Below, in pieces: positions 23,525 through 35,226 of a stretch of 64,000 nucleotides of DNA. The notes beneath the pieces were generated by a model, which made no database searches, was not told the origin of the DNA, and was given only the letters and a program-made list of their open reading frames with translations. Positions within the stretch are counted from its first letter, which is position 1, and each line of letters opens with the position of its first letter. Position numbers and translations under genes: made by a program. The stretch spans positions 16,637,839-16,701,838 of the forward strand of contig NC_044922.1 in the NCBI RefSeq assembly GCF_003576645.1, written 5' to 3'. Source of the DNA: Ipomoea triloba (taxonomy: Eukaryota; Streptophyta; Magnoliopsida; Solanales; Convolvulaceae).

Positions 23525-23748
23525 GCCTTTTCTGACAAATTATTGTGTGGACCATGGCCCACATAGTACTATGTGGAGCATAACAAAAAGTACATTATTA
23601 ATATGCTAAATGTACATTATAAAATATAGTGTACATTGTATAATGTACATTCAATACACAAATAATGAAAATTCACTTAATACAATATACATTTTTAACA
23701 TACTAAACGTACATTATTTGATAGTGTGGTCCACACAATAATGATTGG
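23525..23748. mobile_element. Foldback MITE family F1, copy 1
   Basis: The ends contain ATTATTGTGTGGACCATGGC and GTGGTCCACACAATAATG. The interior has repeated AATGTACATT motifs. The same arrangement is seen at 40850-41065 and 41307-41548. There is no coding capacity, and the transposase class was not determined. Confidence 0.65.
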
Positions 23749-23984
23749 CTTTTTATACCCTTACATTTACATGCCGCATTGCACAAGTTTTTGAGTAAAT
23801 ATATAATTTGTGGGAAAGACGAGACGAAAATAATGCTTAATTGCCTAATTGGGTCATTCATTTTATGTAATGTCAAATTGACCTCAATGATTTTGGAAGT
23901 TCTTTCAATCACGTCATTTATTTACTTTCACATCACCCCACAATTGATAATTTCTTGCAAATTCATCCTTTTATACATTTTTTT

Positions 23985-24165
23985 TTAGTACTACTGACTC
24001 TATTACATTGTAGTATTTGTTCTTCTGGTTGTCGGCTGGAGGGATACCTTTGGAAAAAACTCATTGTAGTATCTGTTCATCAATACTTTCTCAAAGTCAA
24101 CAACGCCTCCACTGAGGCTCGATCTCATGACCTTCCATATGGGAGAGTCGCTACATCCTTTTCTA
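23985..24165 (-). mobile_element. tRNA-derived SINE copy
   Basis: On the minus strand it has a polymerase III B-box (GATCGAGCC), a body with GAACAGATACTACAATG, and a tail ending in a short A-run at about 23980. It is related to the SINE at 6879-7011, with an extra segment near 24015-24060. Confidence 0.65.
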
Positions 24166-24253
24166 CATGAAACTAGATTTTTTAAACGATCCAAATTAGC
24201 TCTAAAAATTAATATTTTAAAGTAGCATACATCAACTAATATTTTTAAAGTAA

Positions 24254-25277
24254 CTAGTATTTTCACCCGTGCGTTGCACGGAATGAATTTGTTATAATAT
24301 TTTAAGAAATATTTGAATTGATATACAATTATATAAATTATAACATCGAATATGAGTATGAATAAGTGTATAAATGCAATTATAGTATGAGTCTTCCTTG
24401 CATGCAACAAATATCACAAAAATTCAGTGTTCTAAAATAAGTATATAAATGCAATAGGTAGATAATTTACATTATTGCATCATGTTCATTAATTTAATTA
24501 CTTGTCGGTTAGTTATTGCAAGATCTTGAGGTACACTTATATTTTGATATTCAGTAAGTATAACTATATTAGAGAAAAAATTTACATGGGAGTAATGGGA
24601 TAATCAGTTGAGTAATTGTTGGTTGACCGTAGAGCGTTATGTTGGAGGAAGAAGGTGATATATAGTGAAGATGATATTGCCCTTCACTATATATCATCTT
24701 CTTCCTTCAACACGTTGATATTCTCTGGACAAATAACTGTTGGAAAAAAATTAGCATAAAATGGCATTTTACTGGCAATATTGTGGTACAAATATATGTG
24801 GGGTCCACTTTCAATTTGGGTTGGGTCAACGTGGATTCGTGTTCTTCGTAGTTAGACGAAAAGATTGATATATTGTACGCTCAAAATTGATAATGGGTGA
24901 ATGAGAAATTGGTTCTCAAAGTTGACCCATTTGAGTTAGAAAAATATAGAAAAAAACCTTTCAAGCAACTTTTGTCCCACATTGGTTTGAGAAGTGGTTT
25001 GCACCACTACTTATACAAGAGTTTTTCTAAGGCTTATTGAATTGTATAGCATAGAGGCTCTCTCTCGCACGCAAGGGGGGAGGGGTGCAAATGAAATCCC
25101 AAAATGAACTTAAAAAGGCTTGACTCGTGCGCCGCATCTGCATGCACGAATGTCGTTCAGAAAATTGGTTGGCCTTGCGGGTTGAATTATGCCAAATTTT
25201 CATATTTTGTACAATATTAAGCACCATACCATAATGCATGTTAAAACTGAGGATATTTTTTTTATTAATAGTATAGA
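24254..25277 (-). mobile_element. Helitron with tandemly repeated 5' ends
   Basis: The minus-strand 3' terminus is a hairpin (CCGTGCAACGCACGG) then CTAG at 24257-24254, preceded on the plus strand by A. The 5' terminus TCTATACTATTAATAA ends at 25277 and is followed by T on the plus strand. These are A/T-target Helitron ends without a target duplication. No helicase is encoded, so it is non-autonomous. It contains a near-perfect 71-nt hairpin (24641-24711). Further 5' termini follow at 25525 and 25916. Confidence 0.8.
24641..24711. repeat. Short near-perfect hairpin inside a Helitron
   Basis: Two 30-nt arms (24641-24670 and 24682-24711) are complementary with two mismatches around an 11-nt loop. 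It could form a small foldback in RNA or single-stranded DNA. No function can be assigned from sequence. Confidence 0.85.
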
Positions 25278-26020
25278 TTGCATTGTAGAGAAATATATAT
25301 ACTAAATTATTACCATTAGTAATTCTAGTTCTAGTCTAGAATTGTATTACGAATAGAAACGTAGGGAAGAATATATTTTATTAGGAATTCTATTTTAGTT
25401 TACAATTGTATTAGGGATAGGAATTGTATTACCATATTTTACAATATTACGCAAACCATAATATTATTGGTTTGTTTTGGGCGGGAAGTTAAAACTGAGG
25501 ATATTGTTTTTATTAATAGTATAGATTGCATTGCAGAGAAATATATATACTGAATTATTACCATTAGTAATTCTAGTCTAGAATTGTATTACGAATAGGA
25601 ACGTAGGAAAGAATATATTTTATTAGGAATTCTATTTTAATTTACAATTGTATTAGGGATAGGAACTGTATTACCATATTTTATAATATTACGCAAACCA
25701 TAATATTATAGGTCTGTTTTGGGCGGGAAGTTAAAACTGAGGATATTGTTTTTATTAATGAATATATTTTATTAGGAATTCTATTTTAATTTACAATTGT
25801 ATTAGGGATAGGAACTGTATTACCATATTTTATAATATTACGCAAACCATAATATTATAGGTCTGTTTTGGGCGGAAAGTTAAAACTGAGGATATTGTTT
25901 TTATTAATAGTATAGATACATATTATTTTTTATAACAAATACTATTTCCCTGCACGGGCCAAATATTCTTAATATATTATAACAAATCAATTCTGTGCAT
26001 CACACGGGTGAAAATACTAG
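25278..26020. repeat. Tandem Helitron-end array and a plus-strand Helitron 3' end
   Basis: A unit of 248 bp (25278-25525), highly similar to 25030-25277 only at its end, is followed by a partly duplicated 391-bp unit (25526-25916). Each ends in ATTAATAGTATAGA before a T. At 25994-26020 a plus-strand Helitron terminus with hairpin GTGCATCACAC and CTAG (26017-26020) closes the block. The pattern suggests repeated use of, or recombination at, the 5' terminus. Confidence 0.7.
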
Positions 26021-26382
26021 TACTATTAAAACAATAATAACACATATAAGAGCCAAAGAAAGTTAGGCCTATAATGGGTAGAAAAATGACGGTCAGATTA
26101 TTAAATCAAATGGATGGTTCAATTGTTTAGATTTATATTTTTCCTTGAGATTTTCTAATTTATTATTAATTATATGATTATCTGTTAAATTTTCCATTAA
26201 ATATTATCTTTTCTGTTAATATTCCGTTAACTTTTAACTTACCCATTAATTTCTATAAGTATGGTCTAAGGTTCGAACCTCATCCCAATCAAAGTTGGCA
26301 TAATTATTGAGCATATACTCCGAATATGTTATAGTATATTATTCAAAAGTAAGTATCTCATTTTATTACTCTTAATAAATTA
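26021..26382 (+). mobile_element. Helitron fragment
   Basis: The plus strand carries a degenerate 5'-end-like block (AAGAGCCAAAGAAAGTTAGG) that is the reverse complement of the 5' region of the Helitrons at 26383-27890 and 31829-33380. It also shares the conserved block near 26267-26335. It is cut off where the next Helitron begins. Confidence 0.55.
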
Positions 26383-27890
26383 CTAGTTTTATACGCGCAT
26401 TGCGCGAATGGGTTAATGACCAATGTTTATATTTAAATAAATATTTGAAAGTATATCAATGCAAGATTATATATGAGAAGTTTATACATGGGTAATTGAA
26501 TGTCAAATTTTTTTATTTAAATATCTAACTCAAAGTATATGAATCCAAGATAATATAAAAAATTCGTTATAATTATTACTAAAATAAATGTTTGCAACCT
26601 TGTAAAATCGATAGTCTAAATATTTGGTCTAAAAATGATAGTCTAAATAATTACTACTTTTAATTTGAATTTTTCTAAGTGTTCTTAATTCTCTTTTGAG
26701 TAACATTGTCATTGTCTTCATCTTTACTATTTGTTCTCTTCCTTTTTGTTGGTAGTGTGTTATTTGCAATTCGGTTATTGTTAGTAGCATAGATGACAAC
26801 GTCATGCAATGAGATTATGATATTAATATAGGAGCTATAGACTTTCCTTTAGGTGTTCTGCATGGGGTTCATTTGGTCCAACCATTAAGAAAAAAAATTA
26901 AATAAATTAATAAAAATTTGAAAATTTAAAATATTATGTATTCCAAAGATATTAAAAGGTAGTTTCTTGCTTCAATTTGCTGGGTAATGGGTTATTTGAG
27001 TACTTTCATTGTCAACAAATCTCCCAAGTAGTTAATATGATTGGTTTCAAACTATTCTTTTTTTTATGGTATTAAAGAAATACATATGTATCATTTTTTG
27101 GTGTAACTACTAATTTATTTAATTCAATAAGAATAAAATAGAGTGATTCCGCTTCAATTTGTTGGGTTATTTGAGTACTCTCTTTGTCAACCAATCCCCA
27201 AGTAGTTAATATAATTAGCTTCAAATTATTTTAAAATTTTTTTTCATAGTATTAATAAAATACTTGGTAAATAAATATATAACATTATTTTGTACTATAA
27301 CTTTGATACTTAATTACAAGATATTGTAAAAATAAGATAATGGACAATGTAATGAATATCAATTGATAAATTTGAATGTAAAGAATCTTTGCATGAGATA
27401 AAATAAAGACAATATAACTAATGAAATTATTTCTCTTATTTAATTTAATTTTTGATAATGAATAATTTTTTCAAATAAAGGTATTGTAGACACATAATTC
27501 TAAATTAAAGAAATACATATGTATCATTTTTTGTTGTAGCTACTAATTTATTTAATTTAATAAGAGTAAAATAGAGTGTGAAACTTAATTATGTCAAATT
27601 TGATTGAGGTGAGGTTTGAACCTAAGACCTTTCTTATAGAAATTAATGAGTAAGTTAAAAGTTAACGAAATATTAACGGAGAAGAGAATATTTAACGGAA
27701 AACTTAACGGATAATCATAAAAGTAAGGTTAAATTAGGTAATCTCTATTAATAATATTAATCTGAATTATCTTAACCATCTATTTAATTAAATAATTCAT
27801 CTGAACCATCCATTTGATTAAATAATTTGACCGCCATTTTTTCTACCTATTTTAGGCCTAACTCTCTTTCGCTCTTATTAGTATAGTAGA
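26383..27890 (-). mobile_element. Helitron family H1, copy 1
   Basis: The minus-strand 5' end is TCTACTATACTAATAAGAGC (starting at 27890). The 3' end is a palindromic CGCGCAATGCGCG hairpin and CTAG at 26386-26383, preceded by A on the plus strand. The element is 1508 bp, encodes no Rep/helicase, and is nearly identical to 31829-33380. The base after 27890 is A rather than the expected T. Confidence 0.88.
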
Positions 27891-28630
27891 AATAAATTAG
27901 TAGTTATAACAAAAAAAAATACATATGCATTTCTTTAATTTATAATTCGATGTCTACAATGTCTTTATTCAAAAAAATATTCATTATAAAAAATTTTTAA
28001 AAAGAGATATAATTTCATTAGTTATATTGTCTATATTTTCTACAATACAAAGATTCATTACCTTCAAATTTGTTAATTAATTATATTTACTACATTGTTC
28101 ATTTTTTTTAGACTATATTGTAATTAAATATCAAAGTTATACTAAAAAATAATAACTTTTATTTACCAAGTATTATGTTAATAACATAGAAAACAATTTT
28201 AAAAAATTGAAACCAATCATATTAACTACTTAAGGATGATTTGTTGACAAAGAGGACATTTAAATAACCCAATAAATTGATTTAAAACTCATTATTAAAA
28301 ATGTCAATGTAGGGCAATAGAACATTGTGACACACTTGATACATTGAAAAGATGTTGAAAGTACAACATTATTGGAATCAATCTTTCAAATTCAGAAAAA
28401 CAAGAAATTTAAAAAATAGCTACCGCTGCAGCATTTGTTAATCTTGTATGTAAAATACTTATTGTGCATTCTTTAAATATAATAGAACTAATGTAAATTT
28501 ATAATTCATTCATTTTCTACAATCAACCTGTTTGGATTAAAGACAAAATCAACATTAATCTTGACAATAAAAATAATTGATATATAGAATTGGGCATTAT
28601 CTCATTCGCGCAATGCGAGTTAAAAACTAG
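27891..28630 (+). mobile_element. Helitron related to H1, opposite orientation
   Basis: The right end is a plus-strand 3' terminus: CATTCGCGCAATGCGAG followed by CTAG at 28627-28630 and T. Its body is the reverse complement of parts of the adjacent H1 element, for example the block containing ATACATATGCATTTC. The 5' end is lost at the junction with H1, so the two lie head to head and form a large imperfect inverted repeat. Confidence 0.75.
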
Positions 28631-29400
28631 TATTTAAAATAATTACGCAAAAGTCGCTGCGTAATTGTTGGATAGAGACTTAAAGAGTCAAAGTCCAGTA
28701 TGGTTTGGATTCAAAATGTTACCCGTGCTACACAAAGTATAATAAGGATACAAAGTTACATATTTACTACTATTAATATCTTTTGATTTAGTGGTCTAGT
28801 AAATGCTTAATTCTAACAATCGGTGCATTTACCCGGTCAATAACAAAGGGTGTACGTGTTTGGTTCATGAGTTTACACACTAGCAATGGAAATCAAAATC
28901 ATAGTTATTGTTTGGTTGATAATTTTTTAGAACATAACTATGAGATTTGATTACCCCTCCAAATAAAAACCTCATTCTCCTAATTAAAATATGTATCATC
29001 TCATCTTATCCCTCCTCATATGTCACCTCCCGATCTATCACCTCCACACTACATTCCTCATATTTTTGTTTCGATTTTTTGTTCATATTGATTCTTTGGA
29101 TGCATGTCATTATATTAGGATCAATTGCTTTGATTTTTTGTTTTTGTATTTTTAAAACCTTTATTCCTATTATAGAGTCATACATGACAAAACATCAATA
29201 TTTGTAATCATTCCAATTCCGCAATACTACCAAACATGCAAAATACTTTCACCAAAACTCATTACCATTACAAAGCATTTAATTTTCAAAATGTAAGTGT
29301 ACAAATGATACACATATTTATTGGCACATTATTTGTCATCAAAACCTTATTAGTATTGTTTGGCTTTTTTCTAGCTCTTCTACCGTCTGTGTTTACTTCA
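28631..29400. other. Intergenic region, no gene seen
   Basis: AT-rich sequence with short chance frames only. The part 28850-29230 has pyrimidine-rich stretches but no gene-like codon pattern. Confidence 0.4.
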
Positions 29401-29470
29401 GATCACCCAAAAATTTCGTAAGCTATATTTTGAAGAATTCTTGAAGAAAGAAGGAAGTTGGTTCGAATTC

Positions 29471-29854
29471 ATGGATATACTTAGAGCACAAGAAGTAACC
29501 AAAAGATCGAGTAGTGGAGGTGGAGGAAGACTTATTAGCAAAAAAAAGGTCCGTGGTTTGAATCATTATGGCAATAATTTTGAAGAATGCAAAATTCGAA
29601 TATTTGAATCTGCCAAGGATCCTACGCAATATCTGAAAGCTTCAAAGAAAGAAAACCGAAAACCTTTCTACGAGTGTAGATTGAAGGCTGAGATCGGCAA
29701 TGGTTTCCTCCGACGCGGTGAGCTAGGACCTCGGCGTGGCAGCAGCAACCTCGACCTCCTCTGTTTCTTCGTCTTTGACAGAGCAATCAGCAGACTAACA
29801 GAGGGTTTTAGCTTCTTCTTCTTGCCAAATAAATACGGAGTAAAAATAATTTAG
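29471..29854 (+). CDS. Uncharacterised open frame
   Basis: From the first in-frame ATG the frame gives 127 residues. It is open for at least 30 more codons upstream (reading LLQITQKFRKLYFEEFLKKE), so it may be the last exon of something longer. The product begins MDILRAQEVTKRSSSGGGGR, is rich in lysine and arginine up to about residue 75, and ends with a phenylalanine-rich tail that looks non-coding. I recognise no domain. It lies just left of the carboxypeptidase-derived hairpin and shares no sequence with it. It may be a fragment of a host gene, or chance. Confidence 0.3.
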   Translation: MDILRAQEVTKRSSSGGGGRLISKKKVRGLNHYGNNFEECKIRIFESAKDPTQYLKASKKENRKPFYECRLKAEIGNGFLRRGELGPRRGSSNLDLLCFFVFDRAISRLTEGFSFFFLPNKYGVKII

Positions 29855-29893
29855 ACCCCCTTATCACTTCTTCTTGCTTCTAGCCTTCTAGCT

Positions 29894-30533
29894 CTGATTT
29901 GATTAGCAATTGAGTGGTATTTTTGAAGAGTTGAGATTTAATTAGCATTTATCTTTTTTATTTTTTGAAAGGGATTAATATTTATTTGTTCTGTTAATTG
30001 TTAGTTGTATATATATATATTTCTTTAAAACAATGTTATGTTCTACTTCTTGAGGGCTTGAAGGCTTGAAGATCAACATAGTACTTGGTTATGGAACCTT
30101 GTATTATCTTAATCTCCTTGTTTCGTTGCTTAATTAACCAATTTGGATCCGTAGCTCAGATAATACAAGGAGATTGAGATGGGGTAAGAGAGCCCATCTC
30201 AATGGAGATGCCATAGGACTTAGAAGCAATTTTGTCAATAATCACCACGATTGTTTTATGGTTTGATAGCAACATTCAACAATTAGTGAGAGTTACTATC
30301 AAATCATAAAACAATCGTGGTCGATTATTGAAAAAATTGCTTCTATGTCATATGGCCTCTCCATTGAGATGGGCTCTCTTACCCCATCTCAATCTCCTTG
30401 TATTATCTGAGCTACAGATCCAAATTGATTAATTGAGCAACGGAACAAGGAGATTAAGATAATACAAGGTTGGATAACCAAGTACTATGTTGATCTTCAA
30501 GCCCTCAAGAAGTAGAACACAACATCATTTTAA

Positions 30534-30571
<38 letters not shown>

Positions 30572-30682
30572 CTAACAATTAACAGAACAAATAAATGCTA
30601 ATTCCTTTCAAAAAAAAAAAAAAGATAAATGCTAATAAGATCCCAACTCTTCAAAGATACTACTCATTTGCTAATCAAATCA
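29894..30682. ncRNA. Inverted duplication of carboxypeptidase exons 9 and 4 (candidate hairpin RNA locus)
   Basis: Two arms of about 380-390 bp face each other around an 18-nt centre (30274-30291). Moving inward from the left, each arm holds 3' flank of a carboxypeptidase gene, exon 9 with its stop codon, a short linker with an inverted echo of exon 9, and part of exon 4. The right arm reads in the sense direction on the plus strand: ...TCAAATCATAAAACAATCG... to ...CTCAAGAAGTAG. Both arms carry the same rearranged junction, so the rearrangement preceded the inverted duplication. A plus- or minus-strand transcript would fold into a long double-stranded RNA. The stretch 30457-30489 is identical over 33 nt to exon 9 of the copy at 35287 (35313-35345). 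No promoter was identified, and transcription is inferred, not seen. Confidence 0.7.
30536..30571. repeat. TA microsatellite in the right arm of the hairpin
   Basis: A TA run longer than its partner in the left arm (about 30007-30020), so this part of the arms would bulge. Confidence 0.85.
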
Positions 30683-30695
30683 TTATTTAAGAGAA

Positions 30696-31000
30696 CTAGT
30701 ATTTTTCTGTAATTCTGTGCGATGCACGGACCAAAATGTAAGAAGTATTATTTTAATGTTATGATACTAAATAGATCTATTTTTATTAAAAATGTACTGT
30801 AATATACAATGTATTATTTAATATTTTTAATTATGTTGCTATTATGTTCATTTTAAAGTTTATTATTAGGTTAGAATGATAAGTAACATTTTTATTATTA
30901 TTTGAAATAATAAATATCAATATTTTTAAGATTTTAAGATACAAGATTTTAGAATTAGTTTACACAATTCTAGTATCAATAAATGAGAATATGGACAACA
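30696..31000 (-). mobile_element. Helitron 3' end
   Basis: A minus-strand terminus: hairpin CCGTGCATCGCACAG-like sequence followed by CTAG at 30699-30696. It is preceded on the plus strand by A, immediately after the carboxypeptidase hairpin. The 5' end was not found, so the inner limit is nominal. Confidence 0.5.
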
Positions 31001-31289
31001 CAAGATTTCTCTATGTTGTGTATTGCGCACAATAAGTGCTCACTCAAGAAATTTTATGAAAAAAATAAAAATGAAGCAATTGTTCGAGACTTGAAAGAAA
31101 TAACATAGTATTCTTGAATGTACATGATTGACCGCACACCATGCCTGGTATAGATCTCTTCTGTATCTATAGACCATCGTTCTTGAGATCTTCATTCTTT
31201 GTTGGAGAGGAATGGTGCTTTTCAACTTGTCCAATATTACCTTTCTTGCATGCAAGGTATTATTCCATTTTTGCAAGGCAATGCAAGGT

Positions 31290-31795
31290 ATCTATAGATT
31301 CAAACTCGCCGGGTCCCATAAAACCATCAATGTGCTTTCAATTATAGAAGATTTTGTTTAGGAAAAAAAATATTGTAGGAAATTTTTTTAGATGTAAAAT
31401 AGTTTACATCACATTGAGTTCTTTTAAAATATTTTGTAAAGTCAAAATCTTATATATTGTATTAGAAAATCTAACACATTCATCAGTGAGGTTAAAACCA
31501 TGTATATGGGTGAATGACGCCAATAAATGCTAAATAAAAAATTGGACCAGGTTGTGTAGTGTGAAAGTAAGTTAGGTTTGTTTTTCAAATTTAAATTTTA
31601 ATCAAAATCATTTTATATATCAAGTATAATATAATTATTTTATTATATAAAATTTAATATTAATTAAATAAAATAATAACTTTTTTGCTAACGAATAAAA
31701 ATTTAATGTATAATTAATGTTAATAAAAAATAAAAGTACTTTTAAAAAAATGTTACTTTGATTATTTAAGGAATAATAGTTTAAAATTATTGAAA
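31290..31795. repeat. Dispersed repeat family R1, copy 3
   Basis: Matches 3644-4090 and 7085-7530 over its whole length, with small changes. It lacks the left third of the family and ends close to a Helitron. No coding capacity. Confidence 0.65.
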
Positions 31796-31828
31796 TCAGA
31801 ATAAATGTTCAATTCTTATATTTTAATA

Positions 31829-33380
31829 CTAGTTTTATACGCGCATTGCGCGCATGGGTTAGTGCCCAATGTTTATATTTAAATAAATATTTGAAAGTAT
31901 ATCAATGCAAGATTATATAGGAGAAGTTTATACATGGGTAATTGAATGTCGAATTTTTTTATTTAAATATCTAACTCAAAGTATATGAATCCAAGATATA
32001 GAAAATTCATTATAATTATTACTAAAATAAATGTTTGCAACCTTGTAAAATCGATAGTCTAAATATTTGGTCTAAAAATGATAGTCTAAATAATTACTAC
32101 TTTTAATTTGAATTTTTCTAAGTGTTCTTAATTCTCTTTTGAGTAACATTGTCATTGTCTTCATCTTTACTATTTGTTCTCTTCCTTTTTGTTAGTAGTG
32201 TGTTATTTGCAATTCGGTTATTGTTGGTAGCATAGATGACAACGTCATGCAATGAGATTATGATATTAATATAGGAGCTATAGACTTTCCTTTACGTGTT
32301 CTGCATGGGGTTCATTTGGTCCAACCATTATTGTTGAATGAGTTATTGTGGATAAACAAATCCCTAATTTAAGAAAAAAAATAAATAAATTAATAAAAAT
32401 TTGAAAATTTAAAATATTATGTATTCCAAAGATATTAAAAGGTAGTTTCTTGCTTCAATTTGCTGGGTAATGGGTTATTTGAGTACTTTCATTGTCAACA
32501 AATCTCCCAAGTAGTTAATATGATTGGTTTCAAACTATTCTTTTTTATTTCTTTTTATGGTATTAAAGAAATACATATGTATCATTTTTTGGTGTAACTA
32601 CTAATTTATTTAATTCAATAAGAGTAAAATAGAGCGATTCCGCTTCAATTTGTTGGGTTATTTGAGTACTCTCTTTGTCAAACAATCCCCAAGTAGTTAA
32701 TATAATTAGCTTCAAATTATTTGAAATTTTTTTTCATAGTATTAATAAAATACTTGGTAAATAAATATATAACATTATTTTGTACTATAACTTTGATATT
32801 TAATTACAAGATATTGTAAAAATAAGATAATGGACAATGTAATGAATATCAATTGATAAATTTGAATGTAAAGAATCTTTGCATGAGAAAAAATAAAGAC
32901 AATATAACTAATGAAATTATTTCTCTTATTTAATTTAACTTTTTGATAATGAATAATATTTTCAAATAAAGGTATTGTAGACACATAATTCTAAATTAAA
33001 GAAATACATATGTATCATTTTTTGTTGTAGCTACTAATTTATTTAATTTAATAAGAGTAAATAGAGTGAGAAACTTAATTATGTCAAATTTGATTGAGAT
33101 GAGGTTTGAACCTAAGACCTTTCTTATAGAAATTAATGGTTAAATTAAAAGTTAACGGAATATTAACGGAGAAGAGAATATTTAACGGAAAACTTAACGG
33201 ATAATCATAAAAGTAAGGGTAAATTAGGTAATCTCTATTAATAATATTAATCTGAATTATCTTAACCATCTATTTGATTAAATAATTCATCTGAACCATC
33301 CATTTGAGTAAATAATTTGACCGCCATTTTTTTTACCCATTTTAGGCCTACCTCTCTTTGGCTCTTATTAGTATAGTAGA
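31829..33380 (-). mobile_element. Helitron family H1, copy 2
   Basis: The element is 1552 bp with minus-strand 5' TCTACTATACTAATAAGAGC (from 33380), a 3' hairpin CGCGCAATGCGCG and CTAG at 31832-31829. It sits exactly between A (31828) and T (33381), the Helitron target. It differs from 26383-27890 mainly by small insertions, for example about 45 bp near 32330-32370. Non-autonomous. Confidence 0.9.
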
Positions 33381-33414
33381 TATAATTAATCATATAATTT
33401 GACACTTAAACCTA

Positions 33415-33455
33415 TTAGTCAGACTCTTTATCCATTAGGCCACAAGCAACTACAT
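33415..33455 (-). repeat. tRNA-Arg-like fragment
   Basis: The minus strand reads TGGCCTAATGGATAAAGAGT, the D-arm side of the same tRNA-Arg-like sequence found at 4775-4815 and 51030-51060. It is a short tRNA-derived relic, not a functional tRNA. Confidence 0.4.
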
Positions 33456-33644
33456 CTGTTGGGTCAGTTTGTTCTTGTATTTCAACTCAAACCTGAATTT
33501 ACTACCAAAACAATTTATGCTTGATTGGTGCAAACATACCTAAAAATAATAAAACAAAAGTAATAAAGAGTTTTGAGTGCTTATTTCATGATAAAGAGGT
33601 TAGTGGCGGTTAGAAAACAGTTTTTACTGATTTTTTTGGGAAAA

Positions 33645-34412
33645 TTGCACTTTTTCCCCTATGTTATATGTATATATCACTTTTTTCCCCTCAGTTATTA
33701 AAGTGGTTGTTTTTCCCCTATAATGTTAAATTGACATTTTTGCCCTTAAAATAACTATTTCATTTATTTTTCTTCTCCAACAAATTATTGCTTATATATA
33801 TGGATGACCACGATTCAGTTCGAACCTAACCGGACACTGTAACAATCATACCGAAATAGTATGGACGGTTCTGGTTACGATTCAGAACCGAAAAAATAAA
33901 ATAAAATAAAATAATTATTGAACCGTGAACCGGAACAGAACCGCAGTTATATATATATATATATATAGTGAAAATGATCAAACACTTATTTTGATAAATT
34001 GGTTTAGTTCGTTCGGTTCCAATTTCGATTTTGAACTGCCAATCAAAACTTATTTATTTATTTATTTATTTTTATAATTTTATTTCTTATTTTTAAAATA
34101 GTCTAAATTCAACAATTATTTATTTTATTTTTTCAGTTCTGAATCATAACCGTAATCGCCCATACTATTTAGGTTCAATTGCTACAGTGTCCGATTAGGT
34201 TCGAATCGAACCGTAATCTTCCATACATATTAGTAATAATTAGTTGGAGAAGAAAAATAAATGAAATAGTTATTTTTAAGGGCAAAAATGTCAATTTACA
34301 GGGGAAAAAACCGCCACTTCTAAAATAACTAAAGACGAAAAACCGTCACTTTAATAACTAAGGGGAAAAACTGCTATATACACATAACTCAGGGAAAAAG
34401 TACCATTTTTTT
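33645..34412. mobile_element. Foldback element with a second foldback nested inside
   Basis: Outer arms (about 33645-33790 and 34225-34412) are complementary, with repeated TTTCCCC/GGGGAAA phrases. Inside, 33795-33935 and 34085-34230 form another pair with GACACTGTAAC-type and TTCGGTTC-type ends around the core. It encodes nothing. Target duplications were not resolved. Confidence 0.7.
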
Positions 34413-35173
34413 TAAGTGTTATTTTGAATTTATTTTGTTCTTTGTTATAAATATAGGGTGCCCATTAATTACCATTACCATTTATTTTTTTCTTTGTTAT
34501 AAATATAGGGTGCCTATTACCATTACCAATATTTGATTCTCATTCCAATTCAGATTCTATGTGCGAACCAAACATACCAAAGTAAATCCCAAGCAAAGCC
34601 GCACCTAATTAACTTACGCGGAGAAAAGGTCTAAGAAAATTGCAGATGCAGAAAATTACCTAATTAATTTAAGTAATTTTGATGGAAAATCCTGCAGGGT
34701 GCAGGAGAAGGCCATAAGGTAATAGCTCTTAAATACCTAAGAAATAGTTTGTGCTTAGCTCCTTTTCTATACAATCCCTTTGAACAGCTCCTTAATAATG
34801 ATATCCCTTGTGGAATCCAATCCATACTCATCACTAGCTAAAATTCTTCTTTTAGTGTTCTATTACTATTTAATTGAATTATTATGAATAATCTATTCTA
34901 ATTTTTTCGATTTATTCAAATTTAAAGAATACAATATTATTTAGCAGTTTGAATGATCTTAGGCTAGAGTAATAATCCCAACAGGATGATATTGATGCAT
35001 GCCATTCATGGTCAACCTAAACTCCATTCTTCCCTAATAAATTTGATGCACGTCCACAAACTTTCATGATTATGCTCTTAACGATACTCTTGTATGCCTA
35101 AGTATAACGACATAAGGTACACTCAACACATATCTTTATAGTATCTAATTCAATCATGCATACTAAAAGGAAT

Positions 35174-35180
<7 letters not shown>
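34413..35180. other. Intergenic region, no gene seen
   Basis: A short direct repeat (TTTGTTATAAATATAGGGTG at about 34441 and 34493) is the only structure noticed. The part after about 35030 resembles the region downstream of copy B. Confidence 0.4.

Positions 35181-35222
<42 letters not shown>
35180..35222. repeat. TA microsatellite downstream of copy D
   Basis: About 20 TA units. Confidence 0.9.

Positions 35223-35226
<4 letters not shown>

Noticed and set aside
24003..24410. A 135-codon minus-strand frame
   Set aside because: It runs across a SINE and a Helitron terminus, so it cannot be a single gene.
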